Part shown: positions 22,391 through 32,705 of the stretch, in pieces | Layout: every line of letters starts with the position of its first letter | Numbering within the stretch: position 1 is the first letter of the stretch | From: Melastoma dodecandrum | Taxonomy: Eukaryota; Streptophyta; Magnoliopsida; Myrtales; Melastomataceae | DNA: 64,000 bases | Direction: 5' to 3' | Assembly (NCBI GenBank): GCA_029817715.1 | Contig: JARUPY010000537.1 | Location: 1,736,001 to 1,800,000 of the forward strand | The notes under the pieces: generated by a model | Database searches by the model: none | Told to the model about the DNA's origin: nothing | The model's input: only the letters and a program-made list of their open reading frames with translations | Program-made: the position numbers and the translations under genes

Positions 22391-22809
22391 GCAATTGCAG
22401 CTGCTCAACGGTTTTCCTTTGGGACATTTAGGTTATCTGCCACGCTTTCACTTAAAGGCATCAATCATATCTTTATCTTTGAGGTTATCCTTTCTCATTA
22501 CAAACCTTTTGGGTTTGTAAGGAGGACTTCTCATCTGCTTATTCTGGAGGTCTCTTTTTGGCCAAACATTCCTCTTATTGTATCCCACAAATTTTTTCTA
22601 TTTAGGAAATTTTCTTGTTCTCACAGATTCTCCTCGAGTATCACAACCATACCTCCTAAGTACATATTCAATCTGAGAACAACAACTCTTGTTTAGGTAT
22701 GGCAATTATTTCGCTGCTTACTTAACCTGGAGGTCAGTACACGCCTTTCTTATCGCGTACTTAACCGCATGAATCTTTCCTCCAAGTCCAGGAACAATTT
22801 TTTCCTCAC

Positions 22810-23454
22810 TTAGAAGTAATTCATAAGCCTTTTGCGCCACTTCCGGCTAGGGCTATGTAAGTTTTGCAAAAGAGGTTCCCTATAAATTCCGAATTTTGTT
22901 TTGTGGGGATAATCCGGCCTATAAATATCCCTTTTCGCAGTAACCAATTCATTAAATGTTCTTTTGTCTAAGTGAACTGGAGTTTCTTCTGTCAGACCTA
23001 AGGCTTTCCTTAAGTCTTTTGCCAACTCCCCACTCTGGGAGTTCAAATTTGCATTTCGCTTTCGTGGGTCTAGGATGTAAGGAGCCACAGACTCTTTATA
23101 CATCTCATCCACACTCTTGCCTTGATTATGTTTGGAATTTCTTCCTTCCAGTTTCAATTTTTCAATTGGTTTTCCCGTAGTACATTCCAGTCCAGAAGTC
23201 GCATCCGTATCAGGCCTTTTTAAACTTCTTTCATGCTCAATAAAGTCTAGCATCTTGTATAATATAAAGCTTACTACCTGAGCAAGATAGTTTTGGCTCT
23301 CAAGATTTTCAATAGTCCCTTGAATAGTTAACTGTGTTAAGATATCATTTATACTTTTATTGATTTCATAGGGAGCCATTTTAGAATCTGTGACGAACTC
23401 CAGTCTTGAAGGAGTTCTAGAAGGGTTTCCTAAAGATTTTCCTTCTCCAGCCAT
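22810..23454 (-). pseudogene. Viral capsid-like ORF, N-terminal part (copy 1)
   Basis: 214 codons from an ATG: MAGEGKSLGNPSRTPS, later SVDEMYKESVAPYILDP and RTFNELVTAKRDIYRPDYP. The homologous region lies at 26457-27088 in copy 2. Position before the zinc finger at 22346-22390 suggests capsid/Gag, but I cannot assign it by motif alone. A stop separates it from the zinc-finger region. Confidence 0.6.
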
Positions 23455-23470
23455 TTCAATGACTCAATTG

Positions 23471-23934
23471 CAAATTTTTCAAAACTTTAAGGCTTTGCCA
23501 AAATTTAGAAAAGAATAAAGTAGGAAAAGAACGATATAACAGGAATATTAAAACTTTAGACCATAGAGGACAGAATCGTTTTCTGAACTAGGGTAAATCG
23601 GAACTATCCTCGTAACGTTATTACTAATTTATCGTAATAATTCGATATTCGTGGAAACTTTCGAGGCGACTTCTTTTGATCGAAAAATATTGAATTAAGT
23701 TTGTGGACTCCCGAGACAATCAGCAAATTAAAAATAGTTACACATAAAAAAATTAAGTTTATAAGGTCGACCAATTCCTTATCAAAAAATTATTCTTGAA
23801 AAATCATTTTAGAAGCCAATCTCATAATGATGATGGCCTGCCTGTCTACATCCCTCCACCTCACCCAAATTTATTAAATACATAATTTAAGTTTATGAAT
23901 CGAAACTCAATGGTATGAAAGGGAATCTGAAAGG
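23471..23934. other. No gene recognised; probable upstream viral leader remnant and AT-rich DNA
   Basis: Contains words partly shared with sequence upstream of copy 2 (for example gatttaccctag on the minus strand). Otherwise nothing identifiable. Confidence 0.35.
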
Positions 23935-24150
23935 ACCTGCCGCTTGATGTCAAATTTGCATAGCTGGCCATGTGGAATTAATATTTTTTTTTTGTCGTCG
24001 GTAGCGGATAGTCCAAAGAAAAATGTATGCATAGGACAAGGGTGATGGCTACATATTGGGCAAAAGCAAAAGATCAAGACTTTAATATTCGACACTAAAG
24101 GACGAAAACTTTGTTGGGGAAAAGAAAAAGACCAAGACCTTTCCCCCATT
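23935..24150 (+). repeat. 3'-end fragment of the ~1-kb dispersed repeat
   Basis: Matches the last part of the repeat at 24162-25128 (gcggatagtc, aaaatgtatgcata, gggcaaaagcaaaaga, tttgttggggaaaagaaaa), in the same orientation. Confidence 0.7.
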
Positions 24151-24161
24151 ATGTTTTACAT

Positions 24162-25128
24162 TATTTTTACTATTATATATATTGACATACATGACTTTTT
24201 GGACTTTTTCCATAATGGGCCGAACCAGGAAATGCACCGTTCGAGACGAACAAGACCCGACACCAACCCCGCTCGAGAAGCTTGTACAGGGATTACTCGA
24301 GCGTTCGAGACCAGTCTCACTCGAGAAGCGGATTACCGAGTATAGCTCGAGATGTAATACTGATCTCCGCTACTCGAGAGCACAGCTAAACCACGATCAA
24401 GGAGTGGGATACTTGGTAGATCCAGAAAGGCCAATCCAAGCACGACGTGTATGGTTCCTACAAAATAGGAATCGGATAGTGCACACGATCTGAGAAGATC
24501 CTGAACTGGCAGGACAATCGCAATTGCAACATACTGGGATATAAAACGATCACAAACACGACAACAGACAACAACAACTCAAACACATACTTTAGTCTTT
24601 TACCATTGGTCCTTTATCCTCCAACCTCAGCGCTGTCGATTCTATCCGGCGTTGTTGATACTCCTCCGCCTGGCCTCAGGGCTCTTGATTCTGTCCGGCA
24701 TTGTGGTTCATCCTCGGTACTATTGATCCTGTCCGATGCCGTTGACCTTCTACCACTTTGAACCCGTCGTTCAACCTCCGTGCTGTTGATTATGTCCGGT
24801 GCTGTTATACGTCCGTCCGCCGCTCCGCTACACAATTGAATTCCATTGAAGGAAATAATTTTTTTTTATGTCGTCGGTGCTCTCCAGCGGATAGTCCTAA
24901 GGAAAATGTATGCATAGACAAGGGTAATGGTTAAAGATTGGGCAAAAGCAAAAGACCAAGACTTTAATATATTTGACACGAAGGGTCGAAAACTTTGTTG
25001 GGGAAAAGAAAACGACCAAGACTTTAATATTCGGCACGAAGAAACGAAAACTTTATTGGGCAAAAGAAAAAGACCAAGACCTGTCCCCCCATTCGTCTGT
25101 CCCAGTTCGGACATCACCCTTCTTTTTC
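24162..25128 (+). repeat. Dispersed ~1-kb repeat, copy A (retroelement LTR-like)
   Basis: Nearly the same sequence recurs at 30223-31159 plus 32498-32519. It has scattered CTCGAG words, aaaataggaatcggatagtgcacacgatct, an ATATAAA box near 24540 and a Tyr/Pro-codon-like tail with (t)gatt.tgtccgg repeats. It resembles, distantly, the LTR-like repeat at 36865-37631 (same order of ATGAC/ATGAA start, CTCGAGA words, TATA-like box). No coding capacity. LTR origin is inferred. Confidence 0.65.
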
Positions 25129-25135
25129 TAGTTTT

Positions 25136-25885
25136 GGATGCGGCTAACGTTACGTGCACACAATGTTACGTAGTTTACTAAATTTCATCAATCGATTACT
25201 AAAAATTACTAAACAATAACTTTTTTTTAGTAAATATTACTAAACAGTGACATTTTTTTAGTGATTTTGTTAGTAATTGGTTACTAAAAGTGTTAGTAAA
25301 TTACTAAAACTTTTAGTAACCGATTACTAAAGATTTTACTAAAATATCGGTTTGAATTAGTAATTTTTACTAAACTTGAACAATGTTTTTTTAGTAATTT
25401 TGTTAGTAATCGGTTACTGAAAGTGTTAGTAAATTTCATTGGTAAATTACTAAAACTTTTAGTAACCGATTACTAACGATTTTACTAAAAAATCGGTTTG
25501 AATTAGTAATTTTTACTAAATGTGGACAGTGTTTTCTTAGTAAAAACGTTAGTAATCGGTTACTAAAAGTTTTAATAATTTACTAATGAAATTTACTAAC
25601 ACTTTTAGTAACCAACTACTAACGTTTTTACTAACAACATATTGTTCACATTTAGTAAAAATTACTAATTCAAACCGATTTTTTAATAAAATCGTTAGTA
25701 ATCGGTTACTAAAAGTTTTAGTAATTTACTAATGAAATTTACTAACACTTTTAGTAACCGATTACTAACAAAATTACTAAGAAAGGTCACTGTTTAGTAA
25801 TATTTAATAAAAAAAGTTTTTGTTTAGTAATTTTTACTGATTTTTTAGCGAATTTAGTAACACGTTACTAAATAGTTTAGTAATT
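25136..25885. mobile_element. AGTAA/TTACT-rich foldback element, copy 1 (one end lost)
   Basis: Starts GGATGCGGCTAACG, the same end as the element at 31160-32488, followed by ttacgtagtttactaaatt. The body is a palindrome centred near 25580, made almost wholly of TTAGTAA...TTACTAA units such as tagtaaccgattactaa. The right GCGGC terminus is missing. No protein is encoded. Confidence 0.75.
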
Positions 25886-26440
25886 TACCTCTGTTATAGT
25901 AAGACCACTCAAAAATTGTGAACCTTCCCTCTGCAAACCCGCACCATACTCAGAAGGCGCAAAGTAGCAAGCTGCGGCCATGTGACTTTCTGCTGTCGCC
26001 AGTTCGAGTCTTGATACTACTCACAAGGCCATTCATACTGTACGCCATCCCAACAAACGAAATGTTGAAATGTTATGCAACTACTGCAACCAGGCAGAAT
26101 CTCGTATATCTCCATAAATGAATGTAGTGAGCAGTCAAGTGAGCAAGGAAAGGAGGGAAGAAGCATCTTGAGACCTTTTGTAACAAACCAAAGCGACCAA
26201 AGTTAATTTTACATTTTTGGGTGTAATAAGGAATTATTTCTCATAAGAAGTCAACAGTCAAGGACAAATTCACATATTTGGGTTTCGTGTGTTTCAATAA
26301 AAAAATGGCCACTTTATCAAAAATATCCCAAAGTTACAAAAATTTTCCAATTTACCCTAGACTTTAGATAATATCTTCGGATATCCTAAACTTTGACCTC
26401 CTTTCAAAAATATCCTTAAAAATCCTTAGCTCTAAATTTC
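25886..26440. other. No gene recognised
   Basis: AT-rich sequence without a convincing reading frame. The last part may be viral leader remnant. Confidence 0.35.
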
Positions 26441-26456
26441 AAGTTAAATTCTTAGA

Positions 26457-27088
26457 ATGGCTAGAGAAGGAAAACCTACTGGAAATCTTTCCGGGACTCC
26501 TCAAAGGCTGGAGTTAGCAAGAGTATAAACGATATGTTAACTCAGCTGACCATTCAAGGGGGAGCCGAAAGTCTTGAGAGTCGAAACTTTCTTGCTCAGG
26601 AAGTAGGCTCAATAGTAAACAAGATGTTAGACTCTATGGAGCAAGAGAGACGTTTAAAGAGGCCTGAAGCCGAGGCGACGTCTGGACAGGAGAGTACTAT
26701 GGGAAAACCTGTCGAACGATTGAATCTCGGAGGGAGAAATCCCAATCGGAAGCAAGCCAAGAGTGTTGACGAGATGTACAAAGAGTCAGTGGCTCCGTAT
26801 ATCTTAGATCCACAACGGCGAAGTGCAAACTTGTACTCTCAAACTGGAGAGTTGGCAAAAGACCTGAGGAAATCTTTAGGTCTGACAGAAGAGATGCCAA
26901 TTCATTTAAACGGAAGAACGTTTAACGAATTGGTCACTGCGAAAAGGGAGATTTACAGGCCGGATTATCCCTACAGAACAAAGCCAGAATTTATTCCGAG
27001 GGTTAATGTTTTAAAGCCTATAATCACCCATGGTGCGTTTCTGGACATTGATTGTGAGAAGCACGTATTTGAAAAGATAGATGAGTAG
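26457..27088 (+). pseudogene. Viral capsid-like ORF (copy 2)
   Basis: ATG at 26457, MAREGKPTGNLSGTPQ, then a stop after LELARV. Homology resumes one frame over at LTQLTIQGGAESLESRNFLA and continues to SVDEMYKESVAPYILDP and IYRPDYP. Compared with copy 1, a short deletion has removed the segment before SIND. Confidence 0.6.
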
Positions 27089-27638
27089 TTATCACTTATT
27101 CGTATGACTGTGTCCACAGGGATATTATCCCCTGGATTTGTCTATGGATTGTACGTAGCTGCCCTCATGGGAACGGCGTAGAAATATTGAAAATCCTTAG
27201 TGGCGCACAGAGACATTAAGGAAAAAATAGATCAAGCGCTGACGGTTGATGGTGTGTTAGCAATTATCGCCGATGCACAAAAACGAGAGTTTTGTGGTTT
27301 TTCATTGTCCACTGAAACTGTGGAAAAAAAGCAATCGCCAGGAAGAAAAGGAAAGCCAAGAGGCTTAGGTCTTCTTGTCCCAAGAGGGATGGTCCTACAA
27401 AGGATGGTCCTAAGAAGGGCGATAAGGTAGAACAACCTTGGTGGTTTCCTCTAACCACGGAACAGTTCAATTACTGCCGAGGTCACCTTGCCAAAGAGCA
27501 TAAAATATCTGTAAACCAGGCTGTTAAGCTATATAAGTCTATGATGGAGACTAAGACAGAGCAGAAGGAGCTGAGGCGGAGGCTAGATTCAAGGCCTTAA
27601 TTGGCGAGCCAATTCAAGAGGTAGAACCCGAACCAAAG

Positions 27639-28990
27639 GTGGAGCCTGAGGAAGCGGCTGCAATGGAATGTGAGCAGTACTTCGATTTTGGAAGTGCTTA
27701 CGCATCATTGGAGGGTAAACCTGAGAAGGAAACCCTTGAGGAAGCAATTCTTGTTAGAGACTCGGTCAAGGAGTCCGGTGAGCAAGCTCATGGTGGCGGA
27801 AGTCACGGTGGCAAAGGCCATGTTGGAGTAATCCAAGAGGATCTGGATGGATCCTGGTTTTTTGATCAAGACTCATTCGAAGATGAATCCCTAAGCTGGG
27901 ATGCGTCTGTTGTTTGTGGAAGACTCATAGGTGGCATCAAACTTGATGACAAACGCCAAGTTGAGTTTTTCGCGAATAAGGCGATTGAGTACATCAAAGA
28001 TCTGGAGCATAAACTATCAATTATGGCTTCAGGTGAGGAGGAGCTGTCCAGAATCAAAAGGGAAAGGCAACAGATCTTCTCCACAATGATGTCGATAATA
28101 CCATGGGATGTCAAGAATTTTGAAGTCCCGAAGGTAGTAGTAGACATGAGTGAATCCTCTCTCGACGAAAACACTGTACTTCAATCGTATCTACACTGGA
28201 TATCGGAGAAGTGCTCGTATCTGAGAATTCACTCAGACATGGTGGGAGTAGCTGCACCTTACGTACATGCGGGGTTTGTTGACATTCTGGAAATCGATAG
28301 ATCAAAACCAGAGTGTATGGAACCGCTGCCTATGTTAGTGAGGTACGTTTTCGGATGCCTAGACTATGGACCAAAATACGCCACGGCATTGATTACTAGC
28401 ACAATGAGGGAGGAGGATGACCATCCGCAGTATGGGAAGGTATTACTTCAGAATATGCAAGTATGGGACATCCACCCTTGTGAGAGTAGACGTCTGGTGG
28501 AACCTCAACGGTAAAACCTCGACCAGAGGAGTTTATGGCGAAAATACTACAAAGATAAAAAAGTTAGAAAAGCCATAAAGGTTGAGTTCCTAAAGGATGT
28601 GCTGGAGCATGTACTAGCCCGAAAGGACGAATACGACGTGCTCTATGATGGGATCATAACCGTCACGATTCTTCGGTCAAATTTAAGCCTCATCAATGAA
28701 CAGGCAGGAGACCGGGGATGGCAGAGGATGCTCGAACTTCTGGATAGTTTCTGGAGGCGAAAGAACTCTGAGTTGCACCTCCAAACCGACACCTTCGAGG
28801 TTTGGAGTAAAATTGCTGATTTCACAGACAAGACCCTGAATCAGTAAATTGAAGATGATGAGAGAGTTCGACAAATCCTGGATGCTGTTCAAGATCCACA
28901 GGGACTCTCTGAGGAAGGAGTTGGTGAGTCATCAGGCGCCAACAACAAGGAAGGAATCTCCCAAGACAATGCAATAATGCACACGGGAGA
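27639..28990 (+). pseudogene. Viral downstream ORF conserved domain (copy 2)
   Basis: Counterpart of the copy-1 downstream ORF: an acidic linker, KAIEYIKDLEHKLS, VVVDMSESSLDEN, LHWISEKC, GFVDILEIDRSKPE, WDIHPCESRRLVEPQR, stop at 28514, then homology continues (LWRKYYKDKKVRKAIKVEF, WRRKNSELHLQTDTFEVW) with another stop at about 28846. The long open frame of 291 codons shows relatively mild decay. Function unknown. Confidence 0.6.
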
Positions 28991-29039
28991 AGACAACTGT
29001 ATAAAGTTAGACTAGGACAATTTTTTCGGTCATTAGGAC

Positions 29040-29703
29040 CCCACTAACTTTTTGTAACAGTTATATTCCTTTTACTTTTGAGCTGGCAAACAGTGCATAG
29101 GCACCAGCTCGTTTATATATATATATTCACAAGCCCTCTGCCTCATTCAGGGAGGCAATCTGAATAGAGAATTTTCTCTCTCAAAAACTTGAGCAAAATT
29201 CTTTGATTGTCCTCCGGGAGAAAATCTAAAGCGAGAACTTCAATCACATATCTGAATTGAAGTTTTCCTTGATTGTTCTTCGAAAACAATACCTTCAGAC
29301 ATCAAGAGAGGTTAGAATTAATCATAATCAAGTTAAGTCTAACTAAAGGTTAGTGCGGATCGACACCTTGAAGGATAAGTCTTAATGACTATACCTTGTA
29401 AGGCTTAGCCGTTGGGCTAACACCTTGGATGAAGAGTGTCTATATAAGTCCCTCATGGAATGGGCATTCGAATGACACAAAAGAGCCTCTCCACTGCCTT
29501 CTCTAAGTTTTGAGAAGAAGACTCTAGAGTTTTATCTCCTGAGTTTCTCTTGGTGCGGAAGCTTGGTGAACCCTCTGAGCTATTGGTTTAAGGTATGATA
29601 AACATATTTGTGTTTTGAGTTGTTTATGCTGTTCTTTCAATTCTAAAAGAAGATCTTAATTAAGGCAACTTAATTAAGGTGGTGCAAGTGTACGAGTCAT
29701 CCT
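29040..29703 (+). promoter_or_regulatory. Viral promoter/leader region (copy 2)
   Basis: Contains TTTATATATATATATTC at about 29111-29127 after a segment (gagctggcaaacagtgcata) that is conserved in copy 1, then the ttcagggaggcaatc block, a second TATA-like tctatataag near 29438, and the AGGTATGATAAACATATTT block near 29590. Confidence 0.55.
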
Positions 29704-29988
29704 ATGACTGATTATCCTATCCCGGAACTGCTCCATTTGGATCACGGGGTTAGTAAGGATTCTACTACTTGACTTCTAAACATTGTAGTAGATCGACTGA
29801 CAAGCATATCAGCTCAATTAACGCAGCTGAAAGAGCTTGTGGAAAGTTATTCTAAGAAATTAGAAGAACTGACTCTCGTGCAGAGTAAATTTGATGAGTT
29901 TTTCCTTGAAGGTAAATCCAATCTCGGATTTACGGCAAGTTCAAGATACTCAAACGAGTACTTGAGGTTGGCGGAACGCCGGCGATAA
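29704..29988 (+). pseudogene. Small viral ORF (copy 2), one premature stop
   Basis: MTDYPIPELLHLDHGV, in-frame TGA after SKDSTT, then LLNIVVDRLTSISAQLTQL and SKKLEELTLVQSKFDEFFLE, ending YLRLAERRR. Counterpart of the intact 96-aa ORF of copy 1. Confidence 0.6.
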
Positions 29989-30035
29989 AGAAAATTAAGA
30001 AAACCATCTTAAGTTTCGTTCCTGTGAATTAGAAT

Positions 30036-30046
30036 TGGTATCAGAG
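30036..30046 (+). other. tRNA-Met primer-binding site (copy 2)
   Basis: TGGTATCAGAG, the standard initiator-tRNA-Met complement used by caulimovirids and plant retrotransposons, just after the small ORF. Confidence 0.75.
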
Positions 30047-30222
30047 TCGCTTAAGAAAAATTTTTCTTTGAATTGTCTGAAAGAATTTAATTAAAAGAGT
30101 TAAGATAATTGGGATAAAATTGAAACTAGGCAAAACTTGAGGATATAAGAAGATATTAGTTAAACGAAAGGATAAATCGGATAAAACAAGAAAAGTTGAG
30201 GATATATTTGATAAATGAGCCT

Positions 30223-31159
30223 TATTTTTACTATTATATATACTGACATACATGACTTTTTCCATAATGGGCCGAACCAGGAAATGCACCGTTCGAGACG
30301 AACAAGACCCGACACCAACCTCGCTCGAGAAGCTTGTACAGGGATTACTCGAGCGTTCGAGACCAGTCTCACTCGGGAAGGGGATTACCGAATATAGCTC
30401 GAGATGTAATACTGATCTCCGCTACTCGAGAGCACAGCTAAACCACGATCAAGGAGTGGGACACCTGGTAGATCCAGAAAGGCCAATCCATGCACGACGT
30501 ATATGGTTCCTACAAAATAGGAATCGGATAGTGCACACGATCTGAGAATATCCTGAACTGGCTGGACAATCGCAATTGCAACATTCTGGGACATAAAACG
30601 ATCACAAACACGACAACAGACAACAACAACTCAAACACATACTTTAGTCTTTTACCATTGGTCCTTTATCCTCCAACCTCAACGCTGTCGATTCTATCCG
30701 GCGTTGTTGATACTCCTCCGCCTGGCCTCAGTGCTCTTGATTCTGTCCGGCATTGTGGTTCATCCTCGGTGCTATTGATCCTGTCCGATGCCATTGACCT
30801 TCTACCACTTTGAACCCGTCGTTCAACCTCCGTGCTGTTGATTATGTCCGGTGCCGTTATACGTCCGTCCGCCGCTACGCTACACAATTGAATTCCATTG
30901 AAGGAAATAATTTTTTTTTTATGTCGTCGGTGCTCTCCAGCGGATAGTCCTAAGGAAAATGTATGCATAGACAAGGGTAATGGTTAAAGATTGGGCAAAA
31001 GCAAAAGACCAAGGCTTTAATATATTTGACACGAAGGGTCGAAACCTTTGTTGGGGAAAAGAAAAAGACCAAGACTTTAATATTCGACACGAAGAAACGA
31101 AAACTTTATTGGGCAAAAGAAAAAAACCAAGACCTGTCCCTCCATTCGTATGTCCCAGT
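30223..31159 (+). repeat. Dispersed ~1-kb repeat, copy B
   Basis: Very close match to 24162-25128 in the same orientation, directly after viral copy 2. It is interrupted at 31160 by a foldback element and resumes for about 22 bp at 32498 (tcggacatcaccttc). The uninterrupted copy A provides the empty site. Confidence 0.8.
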
Positions 31160-32488
31160 GGAAGCGGCAAACCGTACGTGCACGTAACCGTTACGTAGTT
31201 TACTAAATTCGACTTTTTCTTAGTAATATTTACTAAAAATCGACGGTTTTTAGTAAAATCGTTACTAAACTTTTGTAAAAAATTGTAAACCGTTACTAAT
31301 TTTTTACTGTTTGAAAATCTGAAAAGTTACTAAAACAATGTTTAGTAAATCGGCGTACAAATTCACTAAAAAGTTTAGTAATCGGTTACTAAAGACATCG
31401 GTGATTTTTGTTTTGTTTTTTGGAAACCGTTACTAAAGTTTCACTGTTCAAGTTTAGTAATCTGTTACTAAACTTTTTAGTAATTTCACCTCCGATTTAC
31501 TAAACGTAGTTTAGTAACTTTCCGAAAACTCAAACAGTAAACAAATTAGTAACAGGTTCCCAATTTTTTTAGTAAAATTTCGATTTCTAGTAATTTTCTG
31601 GATTCGCCATCGAATGATTTTAGTATTGCTTTCCTAATTTTATAAGCGAAACTAGTAAATTACTGTGTAACATTGTAAAATCGTTATTAAATTACTAAAG
31701 TCGTCATTTTTTCGTAATTGTTTACTAATTTTTGAGAAAATTTCCTGAATATTTAGTAATCGATTAGTAAACTTTTTCGTAATTTACTAAACAGAACAGT
31801 GCAGAACAGTACATTCCGAACAAAATTTGCTGAATGTACTGTTCTGCACTGTTCTGTTTTGTAAATTACTAAAAAGTTTAGTAATCGATTACTAAATATT
31901 AAGCAAATTTTCTCAAAAGTTAGTAAACGACTACGAAAAAAATGACGATTTTAGTAATTTACTAACGATTTTACAATGTTACACAGTAATTTACTAATTT
32001 CGCTTATAAAATTAGGAAAGTATTACTAAAATCGTTCGTTGGCGAATCGAGAAAATTACTAAAAATGGAAATTTTACTAAAAAAATTGGGAACCCGTTAC
32101 TAATTTTTTACTGTTTGAGTTTTCGGAAAGTTACTTAACTACGTTTAGTAAATCAGAGGTGAAATTTACTAAAAAGTTTAGTAACCGATTACTAAACTTG
32201 AACAGTGAAACTTTAGTAACGGTTTCCAAAAAAAGGCAAAAATCACCGATATTTTTAGTAACCGATTACTAAACTTTTTTATAAATTTGTCCTCGGATTT
32301 ACTAAACGTTATTTTAGTAAATTTTTGGATTTTTAAAGAGTAAAAAATTAGTAATGGTTTACAATTTTTTACAAAAGTTTAGTAACGATTTTACTAAAAA
32401 ACGTCGATTTTTAGTAAAGATTACTTGAAAAAAAGTTGAATTTAGTAAACTACGTAACGGTTACGTCCACGTATCGTTAGCCGCATCT
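31160..32488. mobile_element. Foldback element: 657-bp inverted arms, 15-bp loop, Mutator-like 9-bp TSD
   Basis: Left arm 31160-31816 and right arm 31832-32488 are inverted copies, exactly equal in length by my count, around the loop 31817-31831. The ends read GGAAGCGGCAAACCG and, inverted, AGATGCGGCTAACG. Comparison with the empty site in repeat copy A gives TSD TGTCCCAGT (31151-31159) and TGTCCGGGT (32489-32497), 9 bp with two mismatches. The arms are built of AGTAA/TTACT words. No coding capacity. A transcript would fold into a very long hairpin. Confidence 0.88.
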
Positions 32489-32705
32489 TGTCCGGGTTCG
32501 GACATCACCTTCTTTTTCTATAATGAAAAAAAAAATGGATTACCGATTAAAATAAAAATTAATTAATAATGCAGAGCATGTGGGTGGAAGGCAAAATGGC
32601 AAGTCTCTCCCTTCCGAGGGAGGAGAAAAATTGGTTTTGTACTCTTCTTTTTCTACTGGGTTTGAAGACCTCTCCGCTACTTCCTCAGCCAGTTTTCCAG
32701 TGAAA

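Larger units (their letters stand above)
15730..23470 (-). mobile_element. Endogenous pararetrovirus (Caulimoviridae), copy 1, near genome length, decayed
   Basis: Read on the minus strand from 23454 down, the block holds a capsid-like ORF with a CCHC zinc finger, a movement-protein-like region, a retropepsin, reverse transcriptase plus RNase H, a downstream ORF with two more zinc fingers and a Lys-rich stretch, a non-coding promoter/leader region, a small ORF and a tRNA-Met-type primer site. There is no integrase and there are no LTRs. The RT motifs (FDLKSGYWQVKM, IPFGLKN) are of caulimovirid rather than Ty3/gypsy type. The span of about 7.7 kb fits a caulimovirid genome. With the primer site at its 3' end next to where the first ORF would begin on a circle, it looks like one genome opened near the primer site. 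Multiple frameshifts and stops make it inactive. Confidence 0.88.
26441..30048 (+). mobile_element. Endogenous pararetrovirus (Caulimoviridae), copy 2, internally deleted
   Basis: On the plus strand, in the same order as copy 1: capsid-like ORF (26457-27088 with a small deletion and stop near its start), further capsid-like sequence with stops (27090-27430), YPLTTEQFNYC-type domain (27450-27600; here FPLTTEQFNYC), the conserved domain ORF (27639-28514 and on to about 28990), promoter/leader, small ORF and primer site. Movement protein, protease, RT and RNase H are absent. The protein-level relation to copy 1 is clear, though diverged. Opposite orientation to copy 1, with 5' ends facing each other. 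Confidence 0.85.

Noticed and set aside
15730..23470. Reading copy 1 as a Ty3/gypsy LTR retrotransposon
   Set aside because: No integrase and no LTRs, RT motifs are of caulimovirid type, and a movement-protein-like region is present.
24182..24493. Arg-rich open frames inside the dispersed repeats (24.2 and 30.25 kb)
   Set aside because: Explained by repeat sequence rich in CTCGAG and similar words; no domain and no upstream gene context.
25136..32488. CRISPR-like or satellite array in the AGTAA-rich regions
   Set aside because: Units are not evenly spaced with unique spacers; the organisation is palindromic foldback with transposon ends.
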